59,805 bases of DNA from the NCBI GenBank assembly GCA_964489835.1, contig CAZBBC010000015.1:1-59805 (forward strand), written 5' to 3'. This document shows, piece after piece, positions 44,690-53,347 of this stretch (positions are counted from its first letter, which is position 1; each line of letters begins with the position of its first letter). The notes beneath the pieces are model-generated. The model saw only the letters and a program-made list of their open reading frames with translations. It had not been told where the DNA came from and ran no database searches. Source of the stretch: CAZBBC01 sp964489835. Its GTDB lineage: Bacteria; Calditrichota; Calditrichia; JAJRVZ01. The translations under genes were made by a program, and so were the position numbers.

Positions 44690-44718
44690 TTTGTTTGCAG
44701 CATCGCTGCGGTATGAAT
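44690..44718 (+). repeat. Dispersed repeat family B, copy 2
   Basis: Contains GCAGCATCGCTGCGGTATG followed by AAT and preceded by a T-rich run. It matches the complement of 4030-4058 with one mismatch in 29. It lies between the REC-PATAN gene and the glycosyltransferase gene. Confidence 0.6.
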
Positions 44719-44750
44719 ATATCAAGATGGGCAGACGCTGTTAATTACAT

Positions 44751-45764
44751 ATGAAAAAACTTGAAAAGTGGCTGAAAAATATCTTCATTTTTTTATTCAG
44801 GCTTTTAGCTCCGAAAATCGATAAGAGCAAGTTAAATGCCGACTGGAAAGAGTTCCAGCGGATCTTAATCTTCCGTTTAGATAACCGTCTTGGAAATTCT
44901 ATTCTCATTTTATCACTGATACAATCCATTAGAAAAAGCATGCCGCCGGTAACTGTTGATGTGCTTATGACTGCTTCCTATACAAATTTGTATAAAAACC
45001 ATCCCGATATTAGCAATGTTATTCCCTATGATCAAAAATATCTGTTTCGCAATCCTTTTCGATTTATACTCCTGATAAGACGGCTGCGAAAGAATAATTA
45101 TGATGCTGTATTTTCTTCCAGTAATCCCGATTCGCTATCTGTTTCTCAGGCAATCTTTTGCAGGCTTGTAACCAGCGGACACAGTATCGGATTTGATTGG
45201 AAGGACAGTGGCCTTATCTATAGTGATGTTGTTAAAGGTGATACTCATATTCACTATGCCCGTGTGCAAGTTGATCTGTGGAAATATTTTGATAAAAAGG
45301 CCGCATATTGTCCGCCGAAACTATTTTTTTTAGAACAAAGCATTCCAAAGACTGAAAATTCATTGCTAATTTGGCTAGGTGCTACCGGCAATAAAATAGT
45401 AGGGGAGGCATTGATTCAAACAATATTGCGGATAAGCGAGGAACTGAAAATTGACTATGTTCTGGCTGCAGGGCCTCATGATCGCCATGTCATCGATAGA
45501 TATTCAGTGGAATTAAGAAAAAGAATTCAATTTATGGATTTAAATCTCACGGCTATTGGGGAGTTTTTTACGAAATTTAGACTAATATGTATGCCGGATA
45601 CCGGGCCCATGCATCTGGTAGCAGCATTGGGTTTACCACTAATTCAGATCTTTGTTCATTCTAATGTTGGGCAGTATGGTTATCGTGGGAAGGATAGGTA
45701 TTTGATTGATAAAGAAATTGATGAAGATTCCCTCAGACATTTTATGAAAGAACAAATGGTCTGA
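44751..45764 (+). CDS. Glycosyltransferase family 9 (heptosyltransferase-like)
   Basis: A 337-residue protein of the ADP-heptose:LPS heptosyltransferase family, which transfers heptose to lipopolysaccharide core. The N-terminal domain has ILIFRLDNRLGNSILILSLI (about 38-57) in place of the usual R-x-G-D-x-x-x-T/S start, and NYDAVFSSSNPDS near 120. The C-terminal nucleotide-sugar region includes CMPDTGPMHLVAALGLPLIQIF (about 280-301), which matches the DTGxMHxAaALgxP motif. There is an N-terminal amphipathic segment. No LPS cluster surrounds it. Donor and acceptor are not known. Confidence 0.87.
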   Translation: MKKLEKWLKNIFIFLFRLLAPKIDKSKLNADWKEFQRILIFRLDNRLGNSILILSLIQSIRKSMPPVTVDVLMTASYTNLYKNHPDISNVIPYDQKYLFRNPFRFILLIRRLRKNNYDAVFSSSNPDSLSVSQAIFCRLVTSGHSIGFDWKDSGLIYSDVVKGDTHIHYARVQVDLWKYFDKKAAYCPPKLFFLEQSIPKTENSLLIWLGATGNKIVGEALIQTILRISEELKIDYVLAAGPHDRHVIDRYSVELRKRIQFMDLNLTAIGEFFTKFRLICMPDTGPMHLVAALGLPLIQIFVHSNVGQYGYRGKDRYLIDKEIDEDSLRHFMKEQMV

Positions 45765-45830
45765 TTACAATAAAGATTTTTTATATAAATATCCATAAAT
45801 TTCACTATCCAATCATGTACTCTGAGGTAA

Positions 45831-46793
45831 ATGCAAATTTTGTCAGAAGAATATGAAAAATTAAGTAAGAAAGTATTAAAAGGTGATCGATTGGCGATTG
45901 CCCGGGCAATGACTCATATTGAAAATGAAGAGAAGGGCTATGTTCAGTTTTTAACGTCACTTTTTTCTTTCACCGGAGGTGCCTATCGCCTGGGAATTAC
46001 AGGACCACCGGGCGCGGGGAAAAGTACTCTCACAAATCAACTGACGAAACTACTCAGAAAAGATGGTTTTAAAGTAGGTATTATCGCTGTTGATCCTACA
46101 AGCCCCTTTACCGGAGGAGCTATTCTTGGAGACCGTGTAAGGATGTACGATTTGACCTTAGATAAGGGGGTTTATATTCGCAGCATGGCAACCCGTGGAA
46201 GTTCCGGGGGATTGGCAAAACAAGCGACAGAGTTGGCCGATGTCTTTGATGCAGCGGGTTACGATTATATAATCTATGAAACCGTTGGCGTTGGTCAGGC
46301 AGAGCTGGACATTGCCCAGGCGGCTGATACCACTTTGGTAATGGTTGTTCCTGAGGGTGGTGACATTATTCAGAGCCTGAAGTCCGGATTGATGGAAATT
46401 GCGGAAATTTTTGTGCTCAATAAATCGGACCGACCCGGTGCAGAACGAATGCAAAAAGATATAGAGTATGTGCTACATCTGCGTAAGTCGAATAACAGCT
46501 GGTATCCGCAGGTTTTTCAAACCGTGGCCAACCAGGCCAAAGGTATTGAGGAACTCTGGTCCGGGATAAAAAAGCATCGGATTTTTCTGGAGTCTGAAAG
46601 GCGCCTGTCAGAAAAGAGAGATCAGCGCTTGAAAAAACGGATAGAAACAATAATCAGACAAAAAATTGAATATCATTTTTGGAATGATCATAGAAAACAA
46701 ATAGTCCAAAATTACATTAAAAATGAGAGTGAAAATCTGTCTCCCTACATTCTCGCTGAGAAAATGCTGGAAAAGCTACTGCAGACATTGTAA
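45831..46793 (+). CDS. meaB: Methylmalonyl-CoA mutase-associated GTPase
   Basis: MeaB is a G3E P-loop GTPase that loads and protects the adenosylcobalamin cofactor of methylmalonyl-CoA mutase. It is 320 residues with a helical N-terminus, Walker A GPPGAGKST (near 61-69), DPTSPFTGGAILGDRVRM switch-like region, YETVGVGQAELDI and the base-recognition NKSD. It lies directly upstream of the two mutase subunit genes, the usual partner order. The start ATG 45831 lies after a short AT-rich leader. Confidence 0.95.
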   Translation: MQILSEEYEKLSKKVLKGDRLAIARAMTHIENEEKGYVQFLTSLFSFTGGAYRLGITGPPGAGKSTLTNQLTKLLRKDGFKVGIIAVDPTSPFTGGAILGDRVRMYDLTLDKGVYIRSMATRGSSGGLAKQATELADVFDAAGYDYIIYETVGVGQAELDIAQAADTTLVMVVPEGGDIIQSLKSGLMEIAEIFVLNKSDRPGAERMQKDIEYVLHLRKSNNSWYPQVFQTVANQAKGIEELWSGIKKHRIFLESERRLSEKRDQRLKKRIETIIRQKIEYHFWNDHRKQIVQNYIKNESENLSPYILAEKMLEKLLQTL

Positions 46794-46802
46794 ATAATTA
46801 AT

Positions 46803-46868
46803 AGGGTATAAGGAATAGGGTATAAGGGAATTTGGAATTAGGAACTGGGAACTAGGAATTGGGAACTA
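46803..46868. repeat. Low-complexity GGGTATAAGG / GGAACT repeat
   Basis: The meaB-mutase spacer holds two near-copies of AATAGGGTATAAGG, then repeated GGAATT/GGGAACT units. It resembles the GGGATTTGG runs at 35725-35755 and the heptamers at 35518. Confidence 0.6.
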
Positions 46869-46899
46869 TTTGTTTGAACAATGTTACATGGAGGAATTG

Positions 46900-48564
46900 A
46901 TGTCAGATGAGATAGGTAAAATCGCCGGGAAAAAGAAAGCCTGGTTTAATAGAAGGGGACAGTCGGCGACGACACGTGATATAAAGTTCATTACCGCTTC
47001 AAGCGAACCGGTAGAATTATTGGCAACGCCGGATAATCTTCAGGATTTTAATTATGAGCGGGATCTTGGATTTCCGGGTGAATTTCCTTATACGCGTGGT
47101 ATTCATTATAATATGTATCGTGGTAAATTATGGACCATGCGGCAATTCGCCGGTTTTGGAACACCTGAGGATTCGAATAGACGTTATCACTATTTATTAA
47201 AACGGGGTCAAACAGGACTTTCTATTGCCTTTGATCTTCCTACACTAATGGGACGGGATGCGGATGATCCCTTTTGTGAAGGTGAGGTTGGGATTTGTGG
47301 TGTCTCTGTTAGTTCGTTGCAGGACATGGAAATTCTCCTTGATAAAATTCCTTTGGACAAAGTTTCCACCTCCATGACCATAAATTCCCCGGCGGCTATT
47401 CTCCTCGCTTTTTATATTGCGGTAGCAGAAAAGCAGGGCATTGATCCATTAAAATTAAGGGGGACGATTCAAAATGATATCCTGAAGGAATATATCGCAC
47501 AAAAAGAATATATTTTTCCCCCGGTACCTTCTATGAGTATCATTGTCGATACGATCGAATATTGTACAAAATCTTTACCACAGTGGAATACCATAAGTAT
47601 TAGTGGGTACCATATCAGAGAAGCAGGTGCTACGGCGGTGCAGGAACTGGCATTTACCCTTGCTGATGGTTTTGCCTATATAGAAGCTGCCCAGGATCGT
47701 GGATTACATGTGGATGATTTTGCACCACGATTATCTTTTTTCTTCAATGCTCACAATGATTTTTTTGAGGAAATAGCCAAATATCGGGCTGCCCGCCGTA
47801 TTTGGGCAAAACGTTTAAAAAACAGGTATGGCGCGAAAAGTGAGCGTTCGCTCATTTTACGTTTTCATACGCAAACAGCCGGTTGTACATTAACTGCTCA
47901 GCAACCGGAAAATAACATCACCCGCGTAGCCTATCAGGCGTTGGCCGCTGTGCTTGGAGGTACCCAGTCATTACATACTAATTCAATGGACGAAACACTG
48001 GCCTTGCCTTCAGAAAAGGCAGTAAAAATAGCCCTGCGCAGCCAGCAAGTACTTGCTTATGAAACCGGTGTTCCCAATACCATTGACCCACTGGCGGGAA
48101 GTTATTTTATTGAAGATCTGACAAATAAAATGGAAAAACAGGCAGAAGAATATTTTAGCAAAATAGATGACTTGGGTGGTGTGATTCCCGCCATTGAAAT
48201 GGGATTTTTCCAAAGTGAGATCGCACATGCGGCCTATCAATATCAGAAAGAAATTGAAGGAAATGATCGGATAGTTGTTGGTTTAAATGATTTTATTGAA
48301 CCAGAAGAAAAAATTGAGATATCCATTCTGGAGATTAAAAAAGAAGTTGAAGAAGGGCAGGTTCAACGATTGAAAAAACTACGAGAGAAAAGAGATAACG
48401 ATAAAGTATCACTAGCATTGAAAGAATTGAAACTGGCTGCAGAGAGCGGTAAAAATCTAATGCCGGAATTTATAAACTGTGCAAAATCCTATACTACACT
48501 GGGAGAGATGGTCAATGTTTTGAAAGATATTTATGGTGAATATATTGAACCGGCTCAGTTTTAG
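46900..48564 (+). CDS. mutB: Methylmalonyl-CoA mutase, catalytic (large) subunit
   Basis: The catalytic TIM-barrel part of an adenosylcobalamin-dependent acyl-CoA mutase that interconverts methylmalonyl-CoA and succinyl-CoA. At 554 residues it lacks the C-terminal B12 domain, which is the separate 136-residue gene next door. Key segments are FPYTRGIHYNMYRGKLWTMR, STSMTINSPAAILLAFYI, RGTIQNDILKEYIAQKEYIF and AGCTLTAQQPENNITRVAYQ. GGAGG six bases before ATG 46900 sets the start; TTG 46870 is unlikely. Isobutyryl-CoA mutase-type relatives cannot be excluded, but MeaB and carboxylase neighbours favour methylmalonyl-CoA. Confidence 0.93.
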   Translation: MSDEIGKIAGKKKAWFNRRGQSATTRDIKFITASSEPVELLATPDNLQDFNYERDLGFPGEFPYTRGIHYNMYRGKLWTMRQFAGFGTPEDSNRRYHYLLKRGQTGLSIAFDLPTLMGRDADDPFCEGEVGICGVSVSSLQDMEILLDKIPLDKVSTSMTINSPAAILLAFYIAVAEKQGIDPLKLRGTIQNDILKEYIAQKEYIFPPVPSMSIIVDTIEYCTKSLPQWNTISISGYHIREAGATAVQELAFTLADGFAYIEAAQDRGLHVDDFAPRLSFFFNAHNDFFEEIAKYRAARRIWAKRLKNRYGAKSERSLILRFHTQTAGCTLTAQQPENNITRVAYQALAAVLGGTQSLHTNSMDETLALPSEKAVKIALRSQQVLAYETGVPNTIDPLAGSYFIEDLTNKMEKQAEEYFSKIDDLGGVIPAIEMGFFQSEIAHAAYQYQKEIEGNDRIVVGLNDFIEPEEKIEISILEIKKEVEEGQVQRLKKLREKRDNDKVSLALKELKLAAESGKNLMPEFINCAKSYTTLGEMVNVLKDIYGEYIEPAQF

Positions 48565-48613
48565 TTCATTAACGGTACCGATATATTTTCTGGAATCCAT
48601 GGGAGGAAAATAA

Positions 48614-49024
48614 ATGGCACATAAATTGCGTGTACTAATAGCAAAACCTGGGCTCGACGGTCATGATCGAGGCGCGAAGGTGATAGCAGCAGCAATGCGA
48701 GATGCTGGGTTTGAAGTGATTTACGCGGGTCTGAGACAGACTCCGGAAATGATAGTGGAAACGGCTATTCAGGAGGATGTCGATGTTATTGCTCTTAGTA
48801 TTTTATCCGGTGCTCATATGACAATTTTTCCCAAGGTACTGGTATTAATGAAGGAATATAAAATTAAAGATAAACTCCTTACCGGTGGTGGCATTATACC
48901 AGCAGAAGACATGAATATTTTATCTAAGATGGGTGTGGGAAGGCTGTTTGGTCCGGGATCTTCAACCAAGGAAGCCGTTCAGTATATCAAAGAATGGGCA
49001 GAAAAGCGGGAAGACATCATCTGA
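48614..49024 (+). CDS. mutA: Cobalamin-binding subunit of the acyl-CoA mutase
   Basis: A 136-residue B12-binding domain protein that completes the split mutase. The base-off motif DxHxxG is Asp15, His17 and Gly20 in GLDGHDRG; LSILSGAHMT supplies the SxL element, and LTGGGIIP holds the GG motif. The lower-axial ligand of cobalamin is His17. It lies 49 bases after the catalytic subunit gene, with GGGAGGAAA before ATG 48614, so the two are translated together. Confidence 0.95.
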   Translation: MAHKLRVLIAKPGLDGHDRGAKVIAAAMRDAGFEVIYAGLRQTPEMIVETAIQEDVDVIALSILSGAHMTIFPKVLVLMKEYKIKDKLLTGGGIIPAEDMNILSKMGVGRLFGPGSSTKEAVQYIKEWAEKREDII

Positions 49025-49067
49025 ACATTCTATGTTTTCTGATAATCTTCCAATACGAATGCACAAA

Positions 49068-49769
49068 ATGAAGGATCTAAAAAGAGATAAAAAAGCGATT
49101 ACCGATTGGCCGGAGGGGGAACGACCGCGTGAAAGGCTTTCTATCCATGGATCTGAAAATCTAAGTTCAGCTGAACTACTTGCTATTCTGCTTTCCAGTG
49201 GTACTCCCAATCTGAGTGCAGTAGATATCGGAAAAGAGTTATTAAATAAATTTAACACATTGGAGAATTTATCTCAGGCATCTTTAGAAGAATTACAGGA
49301 GCAGGAAGGAATCGGACCGGCAAAGGCGATTATTTTACAGGCGGCATTCCAATTAACCAGAAATATGCGCAAGGAAATAGCAGAAACCCGAATGGTATAT
49401 TTTAAAAATCCAGCAGATGTGGCAGGTATATTTATCCCTAGGATAGGACATCTGAAACAAGAAGTTTTTGCAATTGCCCTCCTGGACACCGCCGGTAAAT
49501 ATTTACATAGCCGTGATATCACCAGAGGTATTGTCAATGCATCACTTATTCATCCCAGGGAGGTATTCCGTATCGCCATCAAGGAAGCAGCGGCCGCTGT
49601 GATCCTTGTTCATAACCATCCCTCCGGTCAATTGACTCCGAGTAGGGAAGATCTTTCAATTACCAGACAATTGGTCGAATCCGGTGAGTTAATCGATATC
49701 CCGGTCAGGGATCATTTGATAATTGCCGGCAACGAATATATTAGCTTAAAAGAATCCGGGTACATGTGA
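49068..49769 (+). CDS. radC: RadC-family JAB/MPN metalloprotein
   Basis: A 233-residue RadC-like protein. The N-terminal helix-hairpin-helix part (about 8-85) reads DWPEGERPRERL, then LSSAELLAILLSSGT and LQEQEGIGPAKAII. The C-terminal JAB1/MPN domain (about 110-230) has the zinc motif HNHPSGQLTPSREDL. The name comes from an old DNA-repair report; the true biochemical role is unsettled. The start is uncertain, since in-frame ATG codons occur at 49032, 49059 and 49068 with no clear ribosome site. It lies 43 bases after the mutase small subunit, between it and the carboxylase gene, which looks like chance insertion into a metabolic cluster. Confidence 0.93.
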   Translation: MKDLKRDKKAITDWPEGERPRERLSIHGSENLSSAELLAILLSSGTPNLSAVDIGKELLNKFNTLENLSQASLEELQEQEGIGPAKAIILQAAFQLTRNMRKEIAETRMVYFKNPADVAGIFIPRIGHLKQEVFAIALLDTAGKYLHSRDITRGIVNASLIHPREVFRIAIKEAAAAVILVHNHPSGQLTPSREDLSITRQLVESGELIDIPVRDHLIIAGNEYISLKESGYM

Positions 49770-50020
49770 TATCCCTTGACCCTCCCCCAGCCCCTCCCTA
49801 TCCGGCTTTGCCACGTTTGCTGCGCCCCGGCCCGGGCAGGTCGGACAGGGAGGGGTGTCGACCCGCCTCAGGCGGGGAGACGGGGTGGGTCATTTATCCA
49901 AAGCCAGTGACCGGTATCGGTTTCATAATGAAATTTTCTAATCGCCCCGGCGATCCCTGCCTGCCGGCAGGCATGGCGCCGCGGCGGAAACAACAAATTT
50001 TTTGGCTATTATAGCATAAA
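49770..50020. repeat. GC-rich palindrome block with repeat family A, copy 3
   Basis: CCCTCCC and AGGGAGGGG arms (about 49793 and 49847) enclose a GC-rich stretch; CCCGCCT (about 49862) pairs with AGGCGGG. Copy 3 of repeat family A runs 49938-50020 and is the longest: it contains the palindrome CCTGCCTGCCGGCAGGCA, then GCGGCGGAAA, and ends TATTATAGCATAAA ten bases before the carboxylase start. No gene is seen. Confidence 0.6.
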
Positions 50021-50029
50021 GGAAGAGAG

Positions 50030-51580
50030 ATGACGCGTAAAGAACAATTGAAAAATCTCGAAAAACTGGAACGTGAAAGTTTGCTTGGGGGCGGCGAAAA
50101 AAGAACAAAAGCGCAGCACGATAAAGGCAAATTAACAGCCCGTGAGCGAATTGATCTGTTAATGGATGAAGGCTCATTTATTGAAATTGATCGTTTTGTT
50201 AAACATCGATCACATGATTTTGGACTGGATAAGCAAAGAATTTTGGGGGATGGTGTTATTACAGGATATGGGTTTGTCGATGGCCGAAAGGTGTTTGTTT
50301 TTAGTCAGGATTTTACAGTTTTTGGGGGAAGTCTGTCGGAAACGTTTGCCGAAAAAATATGCAAAATCATGGACATGGCAATGAAAATCGGTGCCCCGGT
50401 CATCGGGCTTAATGATTCTGGTGGTGCACGTATTCAGGAAGGTGTGGTGAGTCTGGGTGGATATGCAGATATTTTTCTCCGAAACACGCTCGCTTCTGGA
50501 GTAATCCCTCAAATTTCCTGCATTATGGGACCTTGCGCCGGCGGTGCGGTATATTCACCGGCGATTACCGATTTTATCCTGATGGTGGATAAAACAAGTT
50601 ATATGTTTGTAACCGGACCAAATGTGGTTAAAACGGTTACTCATGAAACGGTCGACTCCGAAACATTAGGGGGCGCCCGGTCACATGCCACGAAAAGCGG
50701 GGTCGCTCATTTTGTGGGTAAAAATGAACTGGATGCTATTCAGAAAATAAAATCATTACTTAGTTATATTCCGTCAAATAATCTGGAGGATCCACCACGG
50801 GTCCTGACAGACGATCTCCCTGAGCGGGCTGATGAAAAATTGGATGAAATAATTCCAGAAGACCCCAGCCATCCTTATGATATGAAAGATATTATCCATT
50901 TAATAATGGATGAGGGAGAGTTCTTTGAAGTGCATGAAACATTCGCTGCAAATATAATCATCGGATTTGCCCGTCTGAATGGATACGCTGCAGGTATTAT
51001 TGCTAACCAACCCGCCGTTCTGGCTGGAGTGCTTGATATTAACGCTTCTATGAAAGCGGCAAGATTTATAAGATTTTGCGATGCCTTTAATATCCCACTG
51101 GTCACCTTTGTTGATGTCCCCGGTTTCCTGCCAGGGACGGAGCAGGAGTGGGGAGGGATTATTAAACATGGGGCAAAATTATTATACGCTTATTGTGAAG
51201 CCACTGTCCCAAAAGTGACCCTTATTACACGCAAAGCCTATGGCGGTGCTTATGATGTAATGAGTTCCAAACATATCAGAGGAGATATCAATCTGGCATG
51301 GCCAACCGCAGAGATAGCAGTGATGGGACCTAAAGGAGCCGCAGAAATAATTTTTCGAAAGGAAATAAGGGAGAGTAAAAATCATCAGGCTATGCTTGCA
51401 GAAAAGGAAAAATTGTACCGAGAAAAATTTGCTCATCCATATCTTGCGGCTGAACGTGGTTATATTGATGAAATCATACGACCAAAAGATACACGATTAC
51501 GGCTAATTCAATCACTACAGATTCTGGAAAACAAAGTTGATGAAAATCCGAAGAAAAAACATGGGAACATCCCGTTATAG
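50030..51580 (+). CDS. pccB: Acyl-CoA carboxylase carboxyltransferase subunit (propionyl-CoA type)
   Basis: A 516-residue biotin-dependent carboxyltransferase of the propionyl-CoA carboxylase beta / methylmalonyl-CoA decarboxylase alpha family. It has the paired crotonase-fold domains: the N-terminal half with GDGVITGYGFVDGRKVFVFSQ-like region, NDSGGARIQEG and GPCAGGAVYSPA; the C-terminal half with FVDVPGFLPGTEQEWGGIIK and RKAYGGAYDVM. With the mutase genes it would link propionyl-CoA and succinyl-CoA. The biotin carboxylase/carrier subunit and the epimerase are not in this window, so they must be elsewhere, or a sodium-pumping decarboxylase role applies. GGAAGAGAG precedes ATG 50030. Confidence 0.93.
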   Translation: MTRKEQLKNLEKLERESLLGGGEKRTKAQHDKGKLTARERIDLLMDEGSFIEIDRFVKHRSHDFGLDKQRILGDGVITGYGFVDGRKVFVFSQDFTVFGGSLSETFAEKICKIMDMAMKIGAPVIGLNDSGGARIQEGVVSLGGYADIFLRNTLASGVIPQISCIMGPCAGGAVYSPAITDFILMVDKTSYMFVTGPNVVKTVTHETVDSETLGGARSHATKSGVAHFVGKNELDAIQKIKSLLSYIPSNNLEDPPRVLTDDLPERADEKLDEIIPEDPSHPYDMKDIIHLIMDEGEFFEVHETFAANIIIGFARLNGYAAGIIANQPAVLAGVLDINASMKAARFIRFCDAFNIPLVTFVDVPGFLPGTEQEWGGIIKHGAKLLYAYCEATVPKVTLITRKAYGGAYDVMSSKHIRGDINLAWPTAEIAVMGPKGAAEIIFRKEIRESKNHQAMLAEKEKLYREKFAHPYLAAERGYIDEIIRPKDTRLRLIQSLQILENKVDENPKKKHGNIPL

Positions 51581-51637
51581 TATGGAAAGTATCACCGCTT
51601 CTGAAATTTAATTTATATATATAAGCCAGGGCGTTTA

Positions 51638-52597
51638 TTGAATTTTAACCTGCATAATTTAAGAACACCACGACCCGCCGATCAGGTTAATATTGGTTAT
51701 CAGTTCTTTATAATGATAACCATTATTTTTCATTTTTATTCTGTACCAAATGCGGGATATTTTCTCTTCTATCATCTATTGATTATCCTTGTTTTGCTCT
51801 GGCTAGCGAATGCCCGGGAGAATAAGTTGATCCGCTGGTTAAGGAATTTTAATTCGATTATTATTATCCCAACAAATTTTTCGGAATTATATTATCTTGT
51901 TCATAATGTTAATCCGGTGGATTTTGATCAGCTGCTCATCGACATTGATTTTTCGATCTTTGGCGTGCACCCGACTGTCTGGCTGGAGAACTGGTCGTCA
52001 CCCTTTGTTGTTGAGTACCTGCAAATCATTTATGCCTCTTTTTATTTCTTACCAATTATTTTGGTATTAATCATTTACAAAAAAGGAAATCAGGAGAATT
52101 TCAAATTTATTGTATTCATCCTCGTATTCGGATTTTATCTGTCTTATGCAACCTATTTTCTTATTCCGGCGATCGGACCAAGATTTACTCTGGATTCACT
52201 GCAAACAAAACCGGTTACCGGATTATGGTTAACAGAAAGTATCAGACAGATATTAGACTTATTAGAAAATCATCAGCGTGATGCCTTTCCAAGTGGGCAT
52301 ACGGAAATAACTGTGATCACAACAATTTATGCCTGGAAATATTCAAAACGATATTTTTGGATACTGATGGTTGTCGGCACCAGTTTGATTATTTCCACTG
52401 TTTTATTGCGTTATCATTATATTATTGATGTTGTCGCCGGAGCATTACTGGCGGTCATCATTGTGTCCATTGCGATACCACTATATCAGATGCTTAATAA
52501 TAACAGGTTTTACCTGGTATCTCCTGAGAATGGAGAACTCTTCAGCAGGCAGCAAATGGTTGAACCGGACAGCACTACAAAATCTAAACGTCTTTAA
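51638..52597 (+). CDS. PAP2-superfamily membrane phosphatase
   Basis: A 319-residue membrane protein with six or so helices. The PAP2 motifs are RDAFPSGHTEI (about 210-220), with the catalytic His, and LLRYHYIIDVVAGALL (about 248-263), with the second His and Asp. The first motif (KX6RP) is weak, near GPRFTLDS. Family members dephosphorylate lipid phosphates, undecaprenyl pyrophosphate or inositol lipids, or make inositol phosphoceramide. TTG 51638 is used; no strong ribosome site is seen. It follows the carboxylase gene by 57 bases. Confidence 0.85.
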   Translation: MNFNLHNLRTPRPADQVNIGYQFFIMITIIFHFYSVPNAGYFLFYHLLIILVLLWLANARENKLIRWLRNFNSIIIIPTNFSELYYLVHNVNPVDFDQLLIDIDFSIFGVHPTVWLENWSSPFVVEYLQIIYASFYFLPIILVLIIYKKGNQENFKFIVFILVFGFYLSYATYFLIPAIGPRFTLDSLQTKPVTGLWLTESIRQILDLLENHQRDAFPSGHTEITVITTIYAWKYSKRYFWILMVVGTSLIISTVLLRYHYIIDVVAGALLAVIIVSIAIPLYQMLNNNRFYLVSPENGELFSRQQMVEPDSTTKSKRL

Positions 52598-52806
52598 TTG
52601 TATTTCTTTATCATTCCTAATATTTATAAAATTCTAAACAATATTCTTAAATCTGAGAAGGAACGAAGATTAACAAATTTATACAAATTTGCGCATAATA
52701 TTATTTTTAAAGGATTTGTGAAGAATAGATATTTGAGTGAATTACTGGCATCCAAATTGCATATTTATGCAGTAATCATATATTTAAACGATGAGGTGCG
52801 TGAGAA

Positions 52807-53004
52807 GTGGAAGAAAAAAAATTCCAGCTATTAACACTGAAGGAAGCTGCGGAATATCTGCGAATGCATAAAGGCAGTCTATATCGCTTGCTGGAAAATG
52901 GAAAGACAGACATTCCGGCCATCAAACTTGGTGGAAAATGGTTATTTAATCTTGAAAGTTTGAATAAGCATTTAACAGAAAAAGAGATACAGAATCAGAT
53001 CTAA
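52807..53004 (+). CDS. Small excisionase-like helix-turn-helix protein
   Basis: A 65-residue DNA-binding protein of the MerR-related HTH_17 (excisionase/BldC) type. It reads LLTLKEAAEYLRMHKGSLYR, LLENGKTDIPAIKLGGKWLF, then a final helix SLNKHLTEKE. GTG 52807 is the likely start, with GAGG about ten bases upstream. No integrase is nearby, so a chromosomal regulator is more likely than a phage excisionase. The 209-base spacer before it has no gene, and a strong terminator follows. Confidence 0.82.
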   Translation: MEEKKFQLLTLKEAAEYLRMHKGSLYRLLENGKTDIPAIKLGGKWLFNLESLNKHLTEKEIQNQI

Positions 53005-53033
53005 AGTTTATCCGAGAGTGATTTTTTTTTAAG

Positions 53034-53064
53034 ACCCCCTCAATTCCTGAGGGGATTTTTTTTT
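53034..53064 (+). terminator. Rho-independent terminator after the HTH gene
   Basis: CCCCTCA (53036-53042) pairs with TGAGGGG (53048-53054) around ATTCC, followed by ATTTTTTTTT to 53064. Confidence 0.9.
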
Positions 53065-53160
53065 ATAGGCATTGTTATCATGGCAATATTATGATGATTA
53101 TTTCTTGTTATTAAACGAGGATGTTTTTAGCTTTGCTGATGATTAACAATTCTAAACACA

Positions 53161-53193
53161 TTATGCTATTATAATCAAAAACTTTGTTATTTT
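53161..53193 (-). repeat. Dispersed repeat family A, copy 4 (partial, inverted)
   Basis: TTATGCTATTATAATCAAAA and the following CTTTGTTATTT are the complement of the right end of family A (AAATAACAAAG then TATAATAGCATAA). The left half and the palindrome are absent. Confidence 0.55.
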
Positions 53194-53213
53194 AGCAAAA
53201 TTTAAAAAACTTT

Positions 53214-53325
53214 TATCCACGAATTACACAGATTTACACGGATTAAAGCTAAAATAATAATAATTTATAAATGAAATCCGTGTCCGGCTGCGCCGGATAA
53301 TTCGTGAAATTCGTGGACAATTTTT
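53214..53325. repeat. Inverted-end CACGGATT repeat element
   Basis: TATCCACGAATT at the left (about 53214-53225) and AATTCGTGGACA at the right (about 53310-53321) are inverted copies. Inside are ACACGGATTAAAGC and a perfect hairpin TCCGGC-TGC-GCCGGA. It occupies most of the spacer upstream of ccmA. It is related to the partial copy at 4068-4098. Confidence 0.6.
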
Positions 53326-53347
53326 TGATTTCAGCCTTGGCTACGTT

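Noticed and set aside
45800..46899. Cobalamin riboswitch upstream of the mutase genes
   Set aside because: No B12-box-like conserved segment or long structured leader was seen before meaB or the mutase gene.
52598..52834. 78-codon frame after the PAP2 gene
   Set aside because: AT-rich, low-complexity composition, starts at the PAP2 stop region and overlaps the HTH gene; no supporting signal.
52807..53004. Prophage or integrative element boundary
   Set aside because: Only the excisionase-like gene is present; no integrase, phage genes or attachment-site repeats were found.
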